Shown piece after piece: positions 9,862 through 20,984 of a stretch of 35,932 nt of DNA. Numbering within the stretch: position 1 is the first letter of the stretch; every line of letters starts with the position of its first letter. A program made the translations under genes and the position numbers. The notes beneath the pieces were generated by a model. That model saw only the letters and a list, made by a program, of their open reading frames with translations. It did not search any database and had not been told where the DNA came from. Source of the DNA: Acanthaster planci (taxonomy: Eukaryota > Echinodermata > Asteroidea > Valvatida > Acanthasteridae); assembly GCF_001949145.1 (NCBI RefSeq), contig NW_019091566.1, positions 417,212 through 453,143 of the forward strand, written 5' to 3'.

Positions 9862-10264
9862 ACACATAGGGGGAGCCTACTTGCCATTGCACTAATAGAC
9901 TTTCGTATGATCACGCCAGAGTATAGCATGAATAACTAAATACAAAATTAGCGTTTCTGCTATATTTCCATAATGCATAGTTGGGTTAAAATAAAAACTC
10001 TCCGAATGCAAGGTACGAGAACGAGTAAAACTAAGGGGCGCTAGAATTCCAACAACGAGATTTGGGGGTGCGTAACAACACCTTGCCTTCAGGCAATCTT
10101 TTCTGGTTCGCATTGGCAATACTGGAGTATTGTAATAGTGAATTGGAATTTGACGTACATGTACTCGGTTGGTATATTTTAGCAGAGCCAGAAAGGAATT
10201 TACCTTAGGTGGTAGGTTATAGTTCATAGTCACCATTAGGCAAGTTTTTGGCCTTTTTCACTGG
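9862..10264. other. No gene seen
   Basis: Unique-looking sequence between the 21-bp array and the first LINE fragment. Nothing could be supported here. Confidence 0.4.
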
Positions 10265-10267
10265 AGG

Positions 10268-11247
10268 TATGTAACTTTTAGTGTTATAAACCTTTACATT
10301 TTTTTCGATGTTCTTGAATGAGTAGGGGGCAAAGAAGTGTCTTAAGTCGAGGCTGAATAGGGGCCTACTGTGAAGGTGGTCAATACCTAGGCTGTGTTAC
10401 TGATGAGGTACAGTCCTGGGGTTGTTGACTGGACCAAGGTGGAGTTGGAGTCTGTTGACCGGATGAAGGGGAAATCGATGATGATTTATGATATGCTGTA
10501 TCCAAGGGATAATATTAGCAGGCTGTACTCGCAGGGGACCGAAGGAGGACCGGGACTGATGAGCGTGACGGACTGTGTAAGCGTAGAAAAGAGATGTCTT
10601 CATGTTTCTAGTGCGCTGGATGGATTGCTGAGGATAGTAACGTCGTGGGGAAGTGGACGCTGGTGCATATAGCAGGGAAAGGAATAAAGATTGGGTAGGG
10701 AAGCCACTCCATGGCAAATGTCTGAAGGACACAGAAAAGGCGGCAAGGAACAAGACCAGAGGAGTGGATATAATTTAAGAGAGGTGACTTGTAGAAGAAA
10801 ATGGGGGTTTGATTACTGCTGCACAGGATCAAGCACTGCGGGTGAACGTGATGAAGGCAGGACAGAAGGAGCTGACGTATCTCTAATGTGTAGGATATGT
10901 GAGGAGAAAGCGGAGACTGTATTTGCTCTTGATTTCTGAAGGTAGCAAAATGTCCCAGACTGAATACAATGGGAGGCATGACAAGCTAGTCAAAGTGATT
11001 CACTGTGATGTGTGTTACGAAACGAGGGATCGAGGTCAAGGACAAATAGTGAAAGCACGCTCTTAAGCAGGTTCTGGAAATGTAGAATGTAAAGGTTCAT
11101 TGCGACCAATTTGAAAAGATAAGTTCTCTGGTTGTGGACTGTAGTTTACAGCCACCACTGAGTAAGTCACTGGCACTGGTCGCTGAAGATCTTGTAACTT
11201 TTTGTGTTAAAAACCTTTGGATTTTTAATTTTCTTAAATGTTCATTG
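10268..11247. repeat. Similar ~50-bp segments flanking LINE fragment A
   Basis: The sequence at 10268-10320 (starting TGTAACTTTTAGTGTTATAA) resembles 11193-11247 (TGTAACTTTTTGTGTTAAAA) in direct orientation, about 24 of the first 26 bases being equal, with weaker similarity after that. They bracket most of fragment A. They could be a duplicated tail segment, a target duplication or chance in T-rich DNA. Confidence 0.4.
10300..11050 (+). mobile_element. LINE fragment A: C-terminal part of a non-LTR retrotransposon ORF2
   Basis: Starting near 10340 the plus strand reads KSRLN, then VVNT, a TAG at a likely Trp codon, MRYSPGVVDWTKVELE, LYPRDNISRLY and EGGPGLMSVTDCV. This is the region after the reverse-transcriptase domain of invertebrate LINEs. 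It is followed by LITAAQDQALRVNVMKAG, a Cys motif CRICEEKAETV, and SQTEYNGRHDKLVKVIH, consistent with a C-terminal zinc knuckle leading into a restriction-like endonuclease region as in the R2/R4 group. Several stops and shifts (for example in 10780-10950) show it is dead. Clade assignment is tentative. Confidence 0.7.
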
Positions 11248-12340
11248 TTGGCTGTATTGTTAGCCTTCATAAGTCATGTGCGCCATCTGCGTACTTACGC
11301 ATCGTATTTGTATATTACTGCAGTTTGATGATATTGTGTGTCTTACGGCAGGAGATCAACGGTGTTAAAAAGGCAAGGTTTCTTAGGCATGGTCCATCCA
11401 TCCGATCTAGATGGTGCGTCTGGGTAGGTATCTCCAGATTGTAGTCACATTGCTCAAAAAAATCGTAGGATTAGGGCAGGAGTAAGGAGAAAGTGGAGCA
11501 GGGCAGAAAAGTGATCTAACAGCGATAAAGTGTTATTTAAAAGTAGTAGACCGAAATGAAGAGGATATAAGAGGCACGTGTTTGAAATGTGCCAGCGGAG
11601 GGGTCTTTTGGAAATTACTGAACAGTGCCCGACGGATTCGGTCGGGAATATAAGAAAATTTCAGTGGTCGACAACTGTACAAATTCCAGAAGGATGTCGC
11701 TCAAGTAGGGGATTTGTTTTCTTTTGAGTGCTGAGTTTTTGTTTAAATGTTGTCTTTCCTCTTCCGTGCATCCCTTGTCTCCCCTTTTATGCTTGACACT
11801 TAGGCCTATATTTTAAAGTTGTGTTTTATATAGATAAAATGGTTTTTTCCTTGTTTTACAAGACTCAGTTTATGTCTAAAGCGTAGTTTGTGTCTAAAGC
11901 GTACAGTTTGTCTAAAGCATAGTTTTTATTTTAAATGTATTTTGTACTGATTCTTTTATGATTAATCGTATTTATGCATTATTTTTTCTTGTTTGTTTAC
12001 GGTTTGCTTGTTTTACAGTTTTCGTCAAATTGCTTCATTTCGTTTCTTCTACTTTAATTTGTTTTGTTCCAGTGTCATTGTTTTGCTTGGTTTGTTAGCG
12101 TTTTATATTTTTGTAAGTACGTGTTTATTTTAATAATACAACTATTTTAGTTTCATTCATGAAAAAACCTAGCAGTTGGGAGTGCCCGGAAACAGAAACT
12201 TTGCACGTTTGGGTGGTCCTTCAGGAGATGCTTGGTTTTTCTTTTATTTTTGTGCCGTCTTCTTGGTTATTGATGTTTGTATCTTGTTTCAGTGTTTTTC
12301 TCGTTTTCTATGGATTCCTGAGAACTGAGTAAAGGTAAAT
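11060..12340. other. T-rich stretch without a gene; short 18-bp triple repeat at 11874-11926
   Basis: No coding region could be supported. At 11874, 11892 and 11910 the motif GTCTAAAGC recurs at an exact 18-base spacing inside a T-rich plus strand. This stretch lies between the two LINE fragments and could contain their untranslated ends, which cannot be recognised without a family consensus. Confidence 0.45.
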
Positions 12341-12439
12341 GTAACTATCAAAAAGTATAATATGAAAGATAAGCTAGTGACTAGGTACCGAGTGCAAGAT
12401 AAGGGATGAGGAAGCGGATTAAGGCAAAAGCGCCGACAA

Positions 12440-13490
12440 TGAGAGATATGACAACAGAATATAAAAAAGTTTCGTCAGAATAGTCTATTAAGGTCCAACC
12501 AAAGACGGCTGCTCAGGGAACGGAATGGTACGGATGATAATGCTTAGGAAGTTCCAAAAGCGGCTGAGGCGAAGGTTCTCTAGAGAGGAATTTAGGATAA
12601 GTAAAACCAGCACAACGATCATGCAGAGTGGCTACAAGAGGGAAAAAGGTTTATTCCTAGGTAGGCGAAGAATGAGAAAACTGTGAAAAGAGTCAAGAAG
12701 CAGTTAAGGAAAATGCCAAATTGGAAATTGATCGATACAAGTTCATTGGTATCTGCTAGAAATTTCAGCAGAGCATATTGTAGCGTGAAGAGTATTTCCA
12801 GAAGTGTCTCCTGCATGGGGCCTACAAACGTGGATGACCGAGTTGCTTGTGAATGATGTCAAGGAGGGAAATGTTGCAAGCACTACTACAGACCTGTTAC
12901 TTGGCTTCAGGTTATTAACAAGCTCTTGACTTGTCTGATAGCAGAGGATCTGTGCTGTTTCTTGGAGGAGAATACTTTGTTTTTAGACGAGTAGAAGGGA
13001 TGCAATTAAACCGTCAAGAGGAACGAAAAATCAGTTGGTGATTGGCAAGGCTGTGATGAAAGACTGTAAGAAGAGGAACTCTAATTTGTCGATGGCGTGG
13101 ATTGACTACTATAATGTTGTTTGTGAATTATGGAGTGTTTGAAGTAAGTGGGGCCTGCTGAAAGGGTGAAGCTATTGGTTGACATCAGTATGAAGACCTA
13201 GAGGATGATGCTGATAGCCAAGAATGAAGGTCTGGTTGAGGATGGTACAAGAAGAGGTATTTTTCAAGGGGACTCTCTGTTTAGCCAAGCATCTTTGTAT
13301 TTGATGCTGTTTTCAATGGGGCGTGAATTACTGCACTGCACCCTTAGTTGTCCTCAGGTCCCTACATGGATACTTCAGCACGTCGTCTTGACGGATGACT
13401 ATGGCAGTTCCAGTTGCCGAGATATGACCCCTAGAGAAGTAACTGGTTCATATAACTGGATAATGCTCGTGCTCTGCTTTTGAGAGTATT
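12440..13490 (+). mobile_element. LINE fragment B: reverse-transcriptase part of a non-LTR retrotransposon
   Basis: Read across several shifts, the plus strand gives the ordered blocks of a LINE ORF2: RQNSLLRSNQRRLL (near 12475), KKQLRKMPNWK (near 12700), YRPVTWLQVINKLLT (12887 on) with FLEENTLF, then [17 protein letters not shown] (13008 on), and AWIDYYNVV, which contains the catalytic Asp of RT motif A. RRGIFQGDSLF follows at 13252, matching RT motif B, and then LTDDYGSS, which may be a degraded motif C. At least three frame changes and several stops make it a pseudogene. It resembles the same type of element as fragment A but lies downstream of it. Confidence 0.7.
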
Positions 13491-14980
13491 TTTTTACCTT
13501 CGTCAGGTTTGCTCAAATATCGCCTGAATGGGACACCTAAGACCCAACATACTTCCATGAGGGCACTACCTACCCAATATTGATCAGCATGGAGAGACTT
13601 TTAAGCAACAATTTTTGTAACATCGTGGGTAGAGGAAGTCGTCCAATGTGAAAACCTCGATGGAAACTTTTATAAAAGTAAAGGAGAATGTTCAAAAGTA
13701 CTATACGAAAAGAAAGAATTATTATTTTTGTAGACGAGGGATATAAATCGAAGTGAACTGCATCATACTTAGGTTCTAAATATTTGCGATTTGGGGGCAC
13801 GATTCCATCCATGGTAGGTTGTTTAATATCACAGGTAACCCTAGTGTTGCAAACGAATTTATGAACACAAATGAATAAAGACTTGAATACAGCACGAGAG
13901 TTCTATATGAATGATCTGAAAGTATAAGAGGGTAATGAGTTTTGTTTTGGCTAAATCATCACACAAGTAAAAGTAACACCATGTTGGAAACTGCCCAAAA
14001 AATGACATACACGAAAGAAATCATGGCTGTTTCCCTAAAACATTATCAACGATATCAATCACGCGCATCCCCAAATACTAAATTCATTTCCTCTGAGACT
14101 GAGATAACGATCGTTGTGGGTCATCTTCAGCGAAACGGGCAGAAAAGTCCACTCTCCTAGAGCGGTCGATCTCAGCCGAGAAGTGTTCTTGCACGGTGAT
14201 ATTCGAAGATATTTCACTCGGAAGCATTTTCAAATTAAGACTCTATCCTGTACAAAGTTCAGATAGGCAACGAACAGTACTGAAGTATATAGCCTCTTCC
14301 TACGAGCTTCAAAAGCAACGTGAACAACGCGCGTGCCCGTGTGCGTTGTCACATCACGTTATTAAACACAACAAAACTAATACCTATTCCTGATAATGGA
14401 TTTTTCCCTACGGTATCTTCGTTGCTAGGCGATGCCTATGACGACACTGGCCTGATAAGTAATTGTAAATTTCCTCCGTGATGCCGGGGTTCGGTACGTG
14501 TAATGCAAATGCAGGACAGGCGGATCGTGTATAATTCATGACAAGACGATAGCGCCATTGACTAGCGAAGCCGTAAAATCCCTGAGAAGACGATGCTTAC
14601 ATAGTAGAGCGGAGTGTGTTTTTATTCCTCTCGATTCGGGCGATGATGTCGTCGCATTGCCCTGTTCATTTATACCGAAATAGGACGGAATTTACTTATT
14701 CAGTTTAGGCCTAATGTAAACACATACACACGCGAACACACGAGAAATCCCTGCTTGGGAGACATTAGAACTGCATGGTGCAGTATAAATTGGTGGTGAC
14801 ATCGTTAAATTTTTCATGTCTGTTGAATCTACTTGAGACCTGCAGTACAAAAAAAATCAGATATACTCCACTTACTTGCTTGAGTCATTGTCTTGTAACC
14901 CTGTAACCATTGGCTTGATTTTGTTTTGGTGTTCAAGACTCTGATAATTGTCAGCATACGAACACACTTTGGGTCAGAAA
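13491..14980. other. No gene seen; flank of the candidate first exon
   Basis: No supported coding region. Between 14160 and 14700 CpG dinucleotides are more frequent than in the surrounding AT-rich DNA, which would fit a promoter-proximal region for the exon at 14983, but no TATA box or initiator can be assigned with confidence. Confidence 0.35.
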
Positions 14981-14982
14981 AG

Positions 14983-15222
14983 ATGGCGAGACGGTATCCG
15001 CTCTCTGCCAAGATACCGTGCCTCAGAACCCTTACCTCCGTTGCTGCCGTGCTGCTGCTCGTTTCTCTGCATTCTGGGGCTGCCGAGATTTCTGAGGAAC
15101 TGATCACCAGATGGAAGGATGCAAGCAGGAGGCAAGAAGAACACAACGCAGACTTCGATGAGCAGGAAATGGGTATCGTGACTATGAATCTAGAGATAGA
15201 ATATTCCACCGCATCAAAGAAG
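14983..15222 (+). CDS. Candidate first coding exon of a secreted or membrane protein
   Basis: Eighty codons start at an ATG in strong context (AAGATGG) and end at AAG followed by the splice donor GTAGGC, phase 0. Unspliced, the frame stops after three more codons. Residues 1-34 look like a signal peptide: basic N-region MARRYPLSAK, hydrophobic core SVAAVLLLVSL, and small residues SGAA before the likely cleavage. The mature part is acidic and charged (EISEELITRWKDASRRQEEH, then DEQEMGIVTMN). I do not recognise the family. No following exon was located. A shorter non-coding explanation, a chance frame, is possible but less likely given start context, signal peptide and donor together. The opposite strand also has an open frame here, which I regard as a shadow. 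Confidence 0.5.
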
Positions 15223-18200
15223 GTAGGCTCCTGAATTAAAGGACATCCTCCCCCATCCTCCCTTGCAACAGATTATTTCGCCGATGTTTCAAATGATATT
15301 TACTGACAAATACTGTATGTCGAATTGTGATTCGGAAACACTTATGTTTTTCCATTTGAATAACTGCTTACTTGAAATACCAAGGTTTCAGTAGTCTTAA
15401 AGCAATCCTATAATGTACCCAAATGCGTCAAAAGAGGTACTGGCCCAGTGTTTTCAGTAATAAATTTGTGCAGTACGTGATGCATGTTCTTTTTGAATAC
15501 ATGTACTTTATAATGACAAATGCGTTAGTATTATGTTATATTTGTTTATATTTATGAGGCGTAGCGTGTAAATTCTGTAAATATACATGCCCGTCAAAGA
15601 CCACGAATGGGATGTATATAACGTAGATACGGTTGTGAACTGACCTGATAATCATTCTAAACTTCAAAGGTGTAAAATACATGCGGGACGAACCTGGAAG
15701 GCATCTAAATGGAGCTAAAACACTGAAATGAGATATTATAAAATAAACACAAAATTTGCAGTTCCCTTGAAATATATATTGCTTGTGTGCAACAGAATAC
15801 GCTGTTTTGTTTCGAAAGAATTGCTAACACAATAAATTGACAGCATGCAAATGAAATTGGACGGAATTTCCTTTTTTCTTTTTCTTTTCTTTTTTTTTTT
15901 GATTTCTGTTAAGCACGACACAAAGTGTGGCATCAAAAAATAATTTTCTTTTAATCAAAATAAAGGAAAGATAATGTTCGTTAATCTTAATAGAATTTAT
16001 TCAATTTCAAGAACAGTCTCCAAGTCACAATAACAAAAAATAATTCTCACTTTTTAATCTAAGAAATCCGAATCCCTGTAAAAGACTTTACAGTAAGATA
16101 CGATATATTCTGAAAAACAATGTGTTACTTTTTTAGTTGATATAAAAAAATGTGAGATGAGAAAGAAATGAGTCGTAGTTCCCTGCATTAAATTAATTTC
16201 TCACCGCGTCCAGTTTTCCTATCACTTATGATCCACGACGACCACGTCGTGATGGTCACGTTGTTTGAATATTTAATTATTTGGCTTTCGGAGCCATTCT
16301 GTCACGCTTCACACCGGTGGAAATTTACGTTGTATCTGAAGTACGGGCCTACGTCTCACATACACGGCATGAAAAATGAACTCCAAGTATGCAAGAGCTT
16401 GCCATATCGTGAAAAGGCGTTTTTCAAATAATGTATTTGTTCCAACATCATATATTTGGTGACGAGCAATCGAGTCAAATATTTCATAATAAATAAGCGC
16501 CTTTATTATGTGTACGGATGAGGGTTGATTTTTGGTTTCAGGTCTCCCACCCTCCCTATCATGTGCCGAGTTTGTCACATTGCCAAACAAAGTTACAAGA
16601 TATTGTATGAAGTTGAATTTGACAAAAATAGATCATCGCTAAAAAGGGTCTTCATCATAAAGTCTTCAACACTTGCTTTAACAGAGCTGCAATAAATGAA
16701 TGTTTGCGGTACAATATATATTGTGCTAACCATAGACGGACTGAATCGATAGAACATGACATAAATTTTTAGTAACCTATCGTTGAGTCAAACGACCCAG
16801 AGACTGCCTGTTGTCCTTGCCCGTAGAGAAAATAAATGTTTCGAAAAGGACATGGCAAAAGCATTTATGGTGTTTTCAGTGACTTCTTAAGGCAACTCGC
16901 GTTCACTGCACGGACAATATTATCACACGTGTACCCACACTTCATCAAAGGTTTCAATATTTTGAATAATGTGAAAATGCACGAGTATACAAATATGAAA
17001 ATATAATTGTTATTAATAATTCAAATTTCGTAGTGCATTGCAAGTTTTTTTCCTAGATAAATATTAATTGCCCACACTTTCCTAGGAAATGCATTATGTA
17101 AGACTACTTAAGGTTTTCCTAGTCAATTTTGGCAAAGGAGCGGCCAATTTAACCTCTGTGCCATTCTACTTCACGCGAAAAACGATCACTCGATTTCGTT
17201 TTAAAAGTAAGCAAAAGTACTGTTACTTCATTTAATTAAACAAAAATTGTCACCCAAATTAACAATTCAACCAAAAATATTCAATATCGCTGACGCTTTT
17301 TCGAAGTGTGTTTGCTCATTCGTTCTAATTACCTGGTAGGCATGTCTGTGATTTGTGCAGTTTAAAAACGTACTGTTAAAATGTTTCCTTTAGAATGTTA
17401 ATGGTGTAAATACGGTTCATTTATGGCATGCCACAGTTTGGGAAAGATAAGATAGATAAATAACTGATGTCTACACCGTAAATTGAATCAAATCTAATAC
17501 AGCTACTCAACTAAGATCTAGAACTCCACGTATATTAAGTACCAATTCCAAAATGTGTAAGCTAATACCATACAGCTGAATAAAAGCCCTTCGGGTGAAG
17601 TCTTGGCTGGAACGTGTCAGATAATAGAAAAATGGCATCTTTTTATATCTAGAATGTGAACAGTTTCCTTGGTGGTTTCTACTCAAAGGAATTCCTTCAA
17701 GTATTGACGGGTGAAAGCTCCTTTTTCGGACTTGCCTCTATGAACAAGGTTGCAAAATCATATTTTGAACCCAGATCGTACACAATTTCAAACAAATTCC
17801 CCAAACGAAAAAATACAACCGGCTTGGAAAATATATGTATTCATAGTCAAGGTATGCCGATCTCATTTAAAAATTCCTCTGGTTTGAAAACGAAACATGC
17901 CGCCCGTCACTTTATCGAGCAATATACCACCTTTATAATTTGATATATAGACCAAATTTCTGAACAGAGTAAAATTGGACCAGATAGCAGCTGTTTGATT
18001 TTTACGTTATAAAAGAATCTTCTTTTCGTTTACATGAGCTTTAGTACATGTACGCAAATTCAGCACTATGAAAACATTTATTAAAGCCTGTAAATTCGAA
18101 TTCGAGTTAGACACTTCACTTTTCGAGATTGCTTCGTTTGAGAAACATCAAACATGTTTAACTAAGTTGTGCAGTCTCTGTTCAGGTAAATATAAAACCT

Positions 18201-18800
18201 GTTAGGAAGACGTTCCGGCAAATTACCAATGCGAAAAGGCCCAGATGCCTAAACATTCTACACATACTTGTTGCCAATGTGCACCCTTCATACCTCGGCC
18301 GGTTGTAATGTAAAGTGCGAAACCAAACTGAAGCGTCTTTCTATCAAGAGGGAGCCGCATTATTCCGTATCAGAAACGTGGCAGAATGTTTTTACCAACC
18401 CAGTGGAAACGAAACGTCACCGCATTTGCTGCCTGTCCGCCACATTTTAAGAAAAGGACATTAAAACAACCCTGTCCACTTTGTCATTGCCAAATCAAGT
18501 TCAAAGAGAATCCATAGTCTAAAAGTAATTTTAAAGAGACCCTTATTATTAAAGTTTCTATGTATATAGTGCAAACCATGGTGATAAGAAATTTTTTGCA
18601 TGTGAAAAGAAAAACCATCATTATCGAGCACATGATTGTCTGTTTCCACCAGCTCTTAATGATCCTCTTACCCCAAAAACAGAAAATTAAAGGGCAGCCA
18701 TTCTAAAAAAAAAAAAGGGCAGGAGGTGGCAAACCCAAATGCTGTAATTGCAACGTTTAGTACTGGTGCCAAGTTATGTGAGTCAATCAGTGATGTACAG
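15223..18800. other. AT-rich, intron-like sequence, no gene seen
   Basis: Probably intronic if the exon at 14983 is real. It contains a pyrimidine tract at about 15868-15901 and many A/T runs. An open frame of 95 codons at 17656-17943 has no motif and no convincing splice borders, so it is not called. No RNA gene or repeat was recognised. Confidence 0.45.
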
Positions 18801-18950
18801 TGCCTTAATGTTGAGCCTTGACATTAACGCTGCCTTAAGGCTTGGTTTTAAAGCCTTAGCCTTAGTCTTAAGGCTTGAGGCAAAAGCCCTGGCCTTAGCC
18901 TTGAGGTGTCAATGCCTAATAATTGTATAGCCTTTGCCTTCAAGGCCCAA
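18801..18950. repeat. GCCTTA-rich simple repeat block 1
   Basis: About 150 bases dominated by GCCTTA, GCCTTG and TAAGGC words, several of them forming the palindrome GCCTTAAGGC. A second such block lies at 20341-20430 and shares the word TTGACATTA with this one. Confidence 0.6.
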
Positions 18951-20340
18951 TGATGTTTTATTTCCAGGGAAATTTGTTTGAAACTGTGCTGTTATGAAAA
19001 CATACAACCCAGAGTCGGGTGCCAGCTGTCTACAAAGTCTGCACTATTTAATTTAATTATGTTTCGCCAAGGCAGGAGGGAAACACTCTAAATTTGTCCA
19101 CTGTCCAGCTTCACTTTTACATTATGAAAAATGTTACCATGATAGGTCTAGAATATTTTCTTCTGCTTGCCAAAACTAAAGCTATAAGCTGTGCTTTGGA
19201 TCGCCGGTTTTTACTCCGCTCCCTGGAACTGACATTAAGCTTATTGGGTCAAATTACTGTTCTCTTTCCACATAGCCTGATCTTGAGCACGTCATACAGA
19301 AATCACATTACTAGTCACCATAGAGTTGTCATCTATAGCTACATTTAAGATCCCTGTAATAAAAGCTTACTTTTTACGCTGTTTTACACAGAGTGTCCAC
19401 AAAAAACTCAACCCAGATGTAGCACTCTTTCTCTCCAAAAGTAGTAGTCATTGTTTCCAATTTATACAGAAATTTCATTTAAAGCTCACACATCGGTGCA
19501 AGAATATTTTTAGTTACATAGCACAGCTCTGTTCAGTAGAAATTTTAACAGTTTATCTCCCAAGTTTATGCAATCACTGAATTTGAATCTTAACTTGTCG
19601 CACAGCTGTTTGAGAGTGTAAATGTGATGCTCCACTTTACTCCAAACTTTTCAACACAGGCAAAAAGTTCCATAAGTTAGGCTTATTCGTTGAAACGGGT
19701 AATGCCAAGTCCATGCAAGTTGGGGCGAAACTATAGCACCATTAATTCGGGGCGAGCTGGTAAACATCGCTCGTGACAATTCACACAAACATGACAAAAG
19801 TTCAGTCAAAGAGCACTCACTAAAGTCTTCCAAACTGAAGTGAAATGATTGCAGTGCTCGGGATACAGAATCATAAAAACTGGTGCTTAACAAGAGTGAT
19901 GGTCATAGCCTACAATCTTTGGATATGGACAGCGAACAATCTACAAAATCTGAGCATGTACTGACAACTTCACGTTGCGTGATACAGGTACTAAAACGCA
20001 GGGCAAAATGTGACCTTTGAATTCATGAATATATAAAGACCAGTGTTTATCTTAATGCTTCCGCTACAGGTTCTTTACCCTTTGGATTCCTTCACTCTAA
20101 ACTTGATGATAATTGTATTGGGATCTAGTTTCTTGTTTCAGAGGGAAATTGTTCTTCAATACATTGTGTAGTGAGTTTGTTTCAATTACAACTTAACAAA
20201 ACTGCTCGGATCCTAATTCTGTAAGCATTTTTCACTTTCAACTTTATACCGAAACAACAATTTCCCCAGAAATTCTTTTAGGCGAAATGTTATTTTTATG
20301 TTGCGTTTCTTTGGGCCATGCTACATATAATATTATACTT
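18951..20340. other. No gene seen between the two GCCTTA blocks
   Basis: About 1.4 kb of ordinary AT-rich sequence. Open frames of up to 84 codons are present without motifs. If the two blocks are the ends of one non-autonomous element this would be its body, but no terminal inverted repeat or target duplication was seen. Confidence 0.4.
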
Positions 20341-20430
20341 GAGGAATTTGACATTAGCCTTGACAGATAAGCCTTGGCCTTAGCCTGAAGGCTTTAGGGC
20401 CAAAGTCTGAACCTTGGCTCTAATAGCCAA
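20341..20430. repeat. GCCTTA-rich simple repeat block 2
   Basis: About 90 bases with repeated GCCTTGGCCTTAGCC-type words and the inverted form AAGGCTTTAGGGC, like the block at 18801-18950. Confidence 0.55.
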
Positions 20431-20754
20431 AGTCTTTGCTCCACCTCTAATGTCATTGAATTTATTTGTAGTATTCTTATAAATTCTAAATTTCTAAATA
20501 AGTTTTCAATTTTCAAAACACTGACATCATTCTTTTGAAAGCTACAAAAATGGTTCCAACACATGGAATAAAAAGGGTGCAGCATTCAAATGACACTTCC
20601 AGGAACTGACCACCTTTTTTCACTATAAAGCAAGAGTATAACATTTTTGTATACGGAAAGTTTTAATAATTTTAATTGCTACAAGTTCTTGTTTACCCTG
20701 TTTTTGTGCTTCTTAAATGTACCTGACGGGGTACTTTGTTGTAATTATTTCAGG

Positions 20755-20984
20755 TTTTTTCTGAAAGTAATTCCTTTTGTTCTTTTTTTTTTTGTGGCTT
20801 CTTCGCAATTATGCGAATAAGTCACTTTTGTTTTTCGGGGGGGGGCTTTTTCGCAATTTTGCAAAAAAGGCCTTCTTTTTGTTCTGTTTTTTGTTTTATT
20901 TGCAAATCTGCGAAAAAGGCATTCTTTTTGTTCTGATTTTTTTTTCTTTTTCTTCTTCTTCCTCTTCTTCTTCCCAGAGGGCCA
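20755..20984. repeat. T-rich repeat with TTCGCAA palindromes and polypyrimidine tract
   Basis: Three related units at about 20802, 20850 and 20900 contain near-palindromes such as TTCGCAATTATGCGAA, each followed by AAG or AAGG and most by a TTCTTTTTGTTCTG-like tail. A CTT-rich tract follows at 20938-20977. Apparent open frames here on both strands come from base composition. Confidence 0.6.

Noticed and set aside
14829-15209. 126-codon frame on the minus strand over the candidate first exon
   Set aside because: It mirrors the plus-strand exon, which has signal peptide, start context and splice donor; the minus frame has none.
17656-17943. 95-codon frame in AT-rich DNA
   Set aside because: No motif, no consensus splice borders, no neighbouring exon.
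18801-20430. GCCTTA blocks as telomere-type repeats
   Set aside because: The spacing is irregular and the words are not the TTAGGC or TTAGGG unit.
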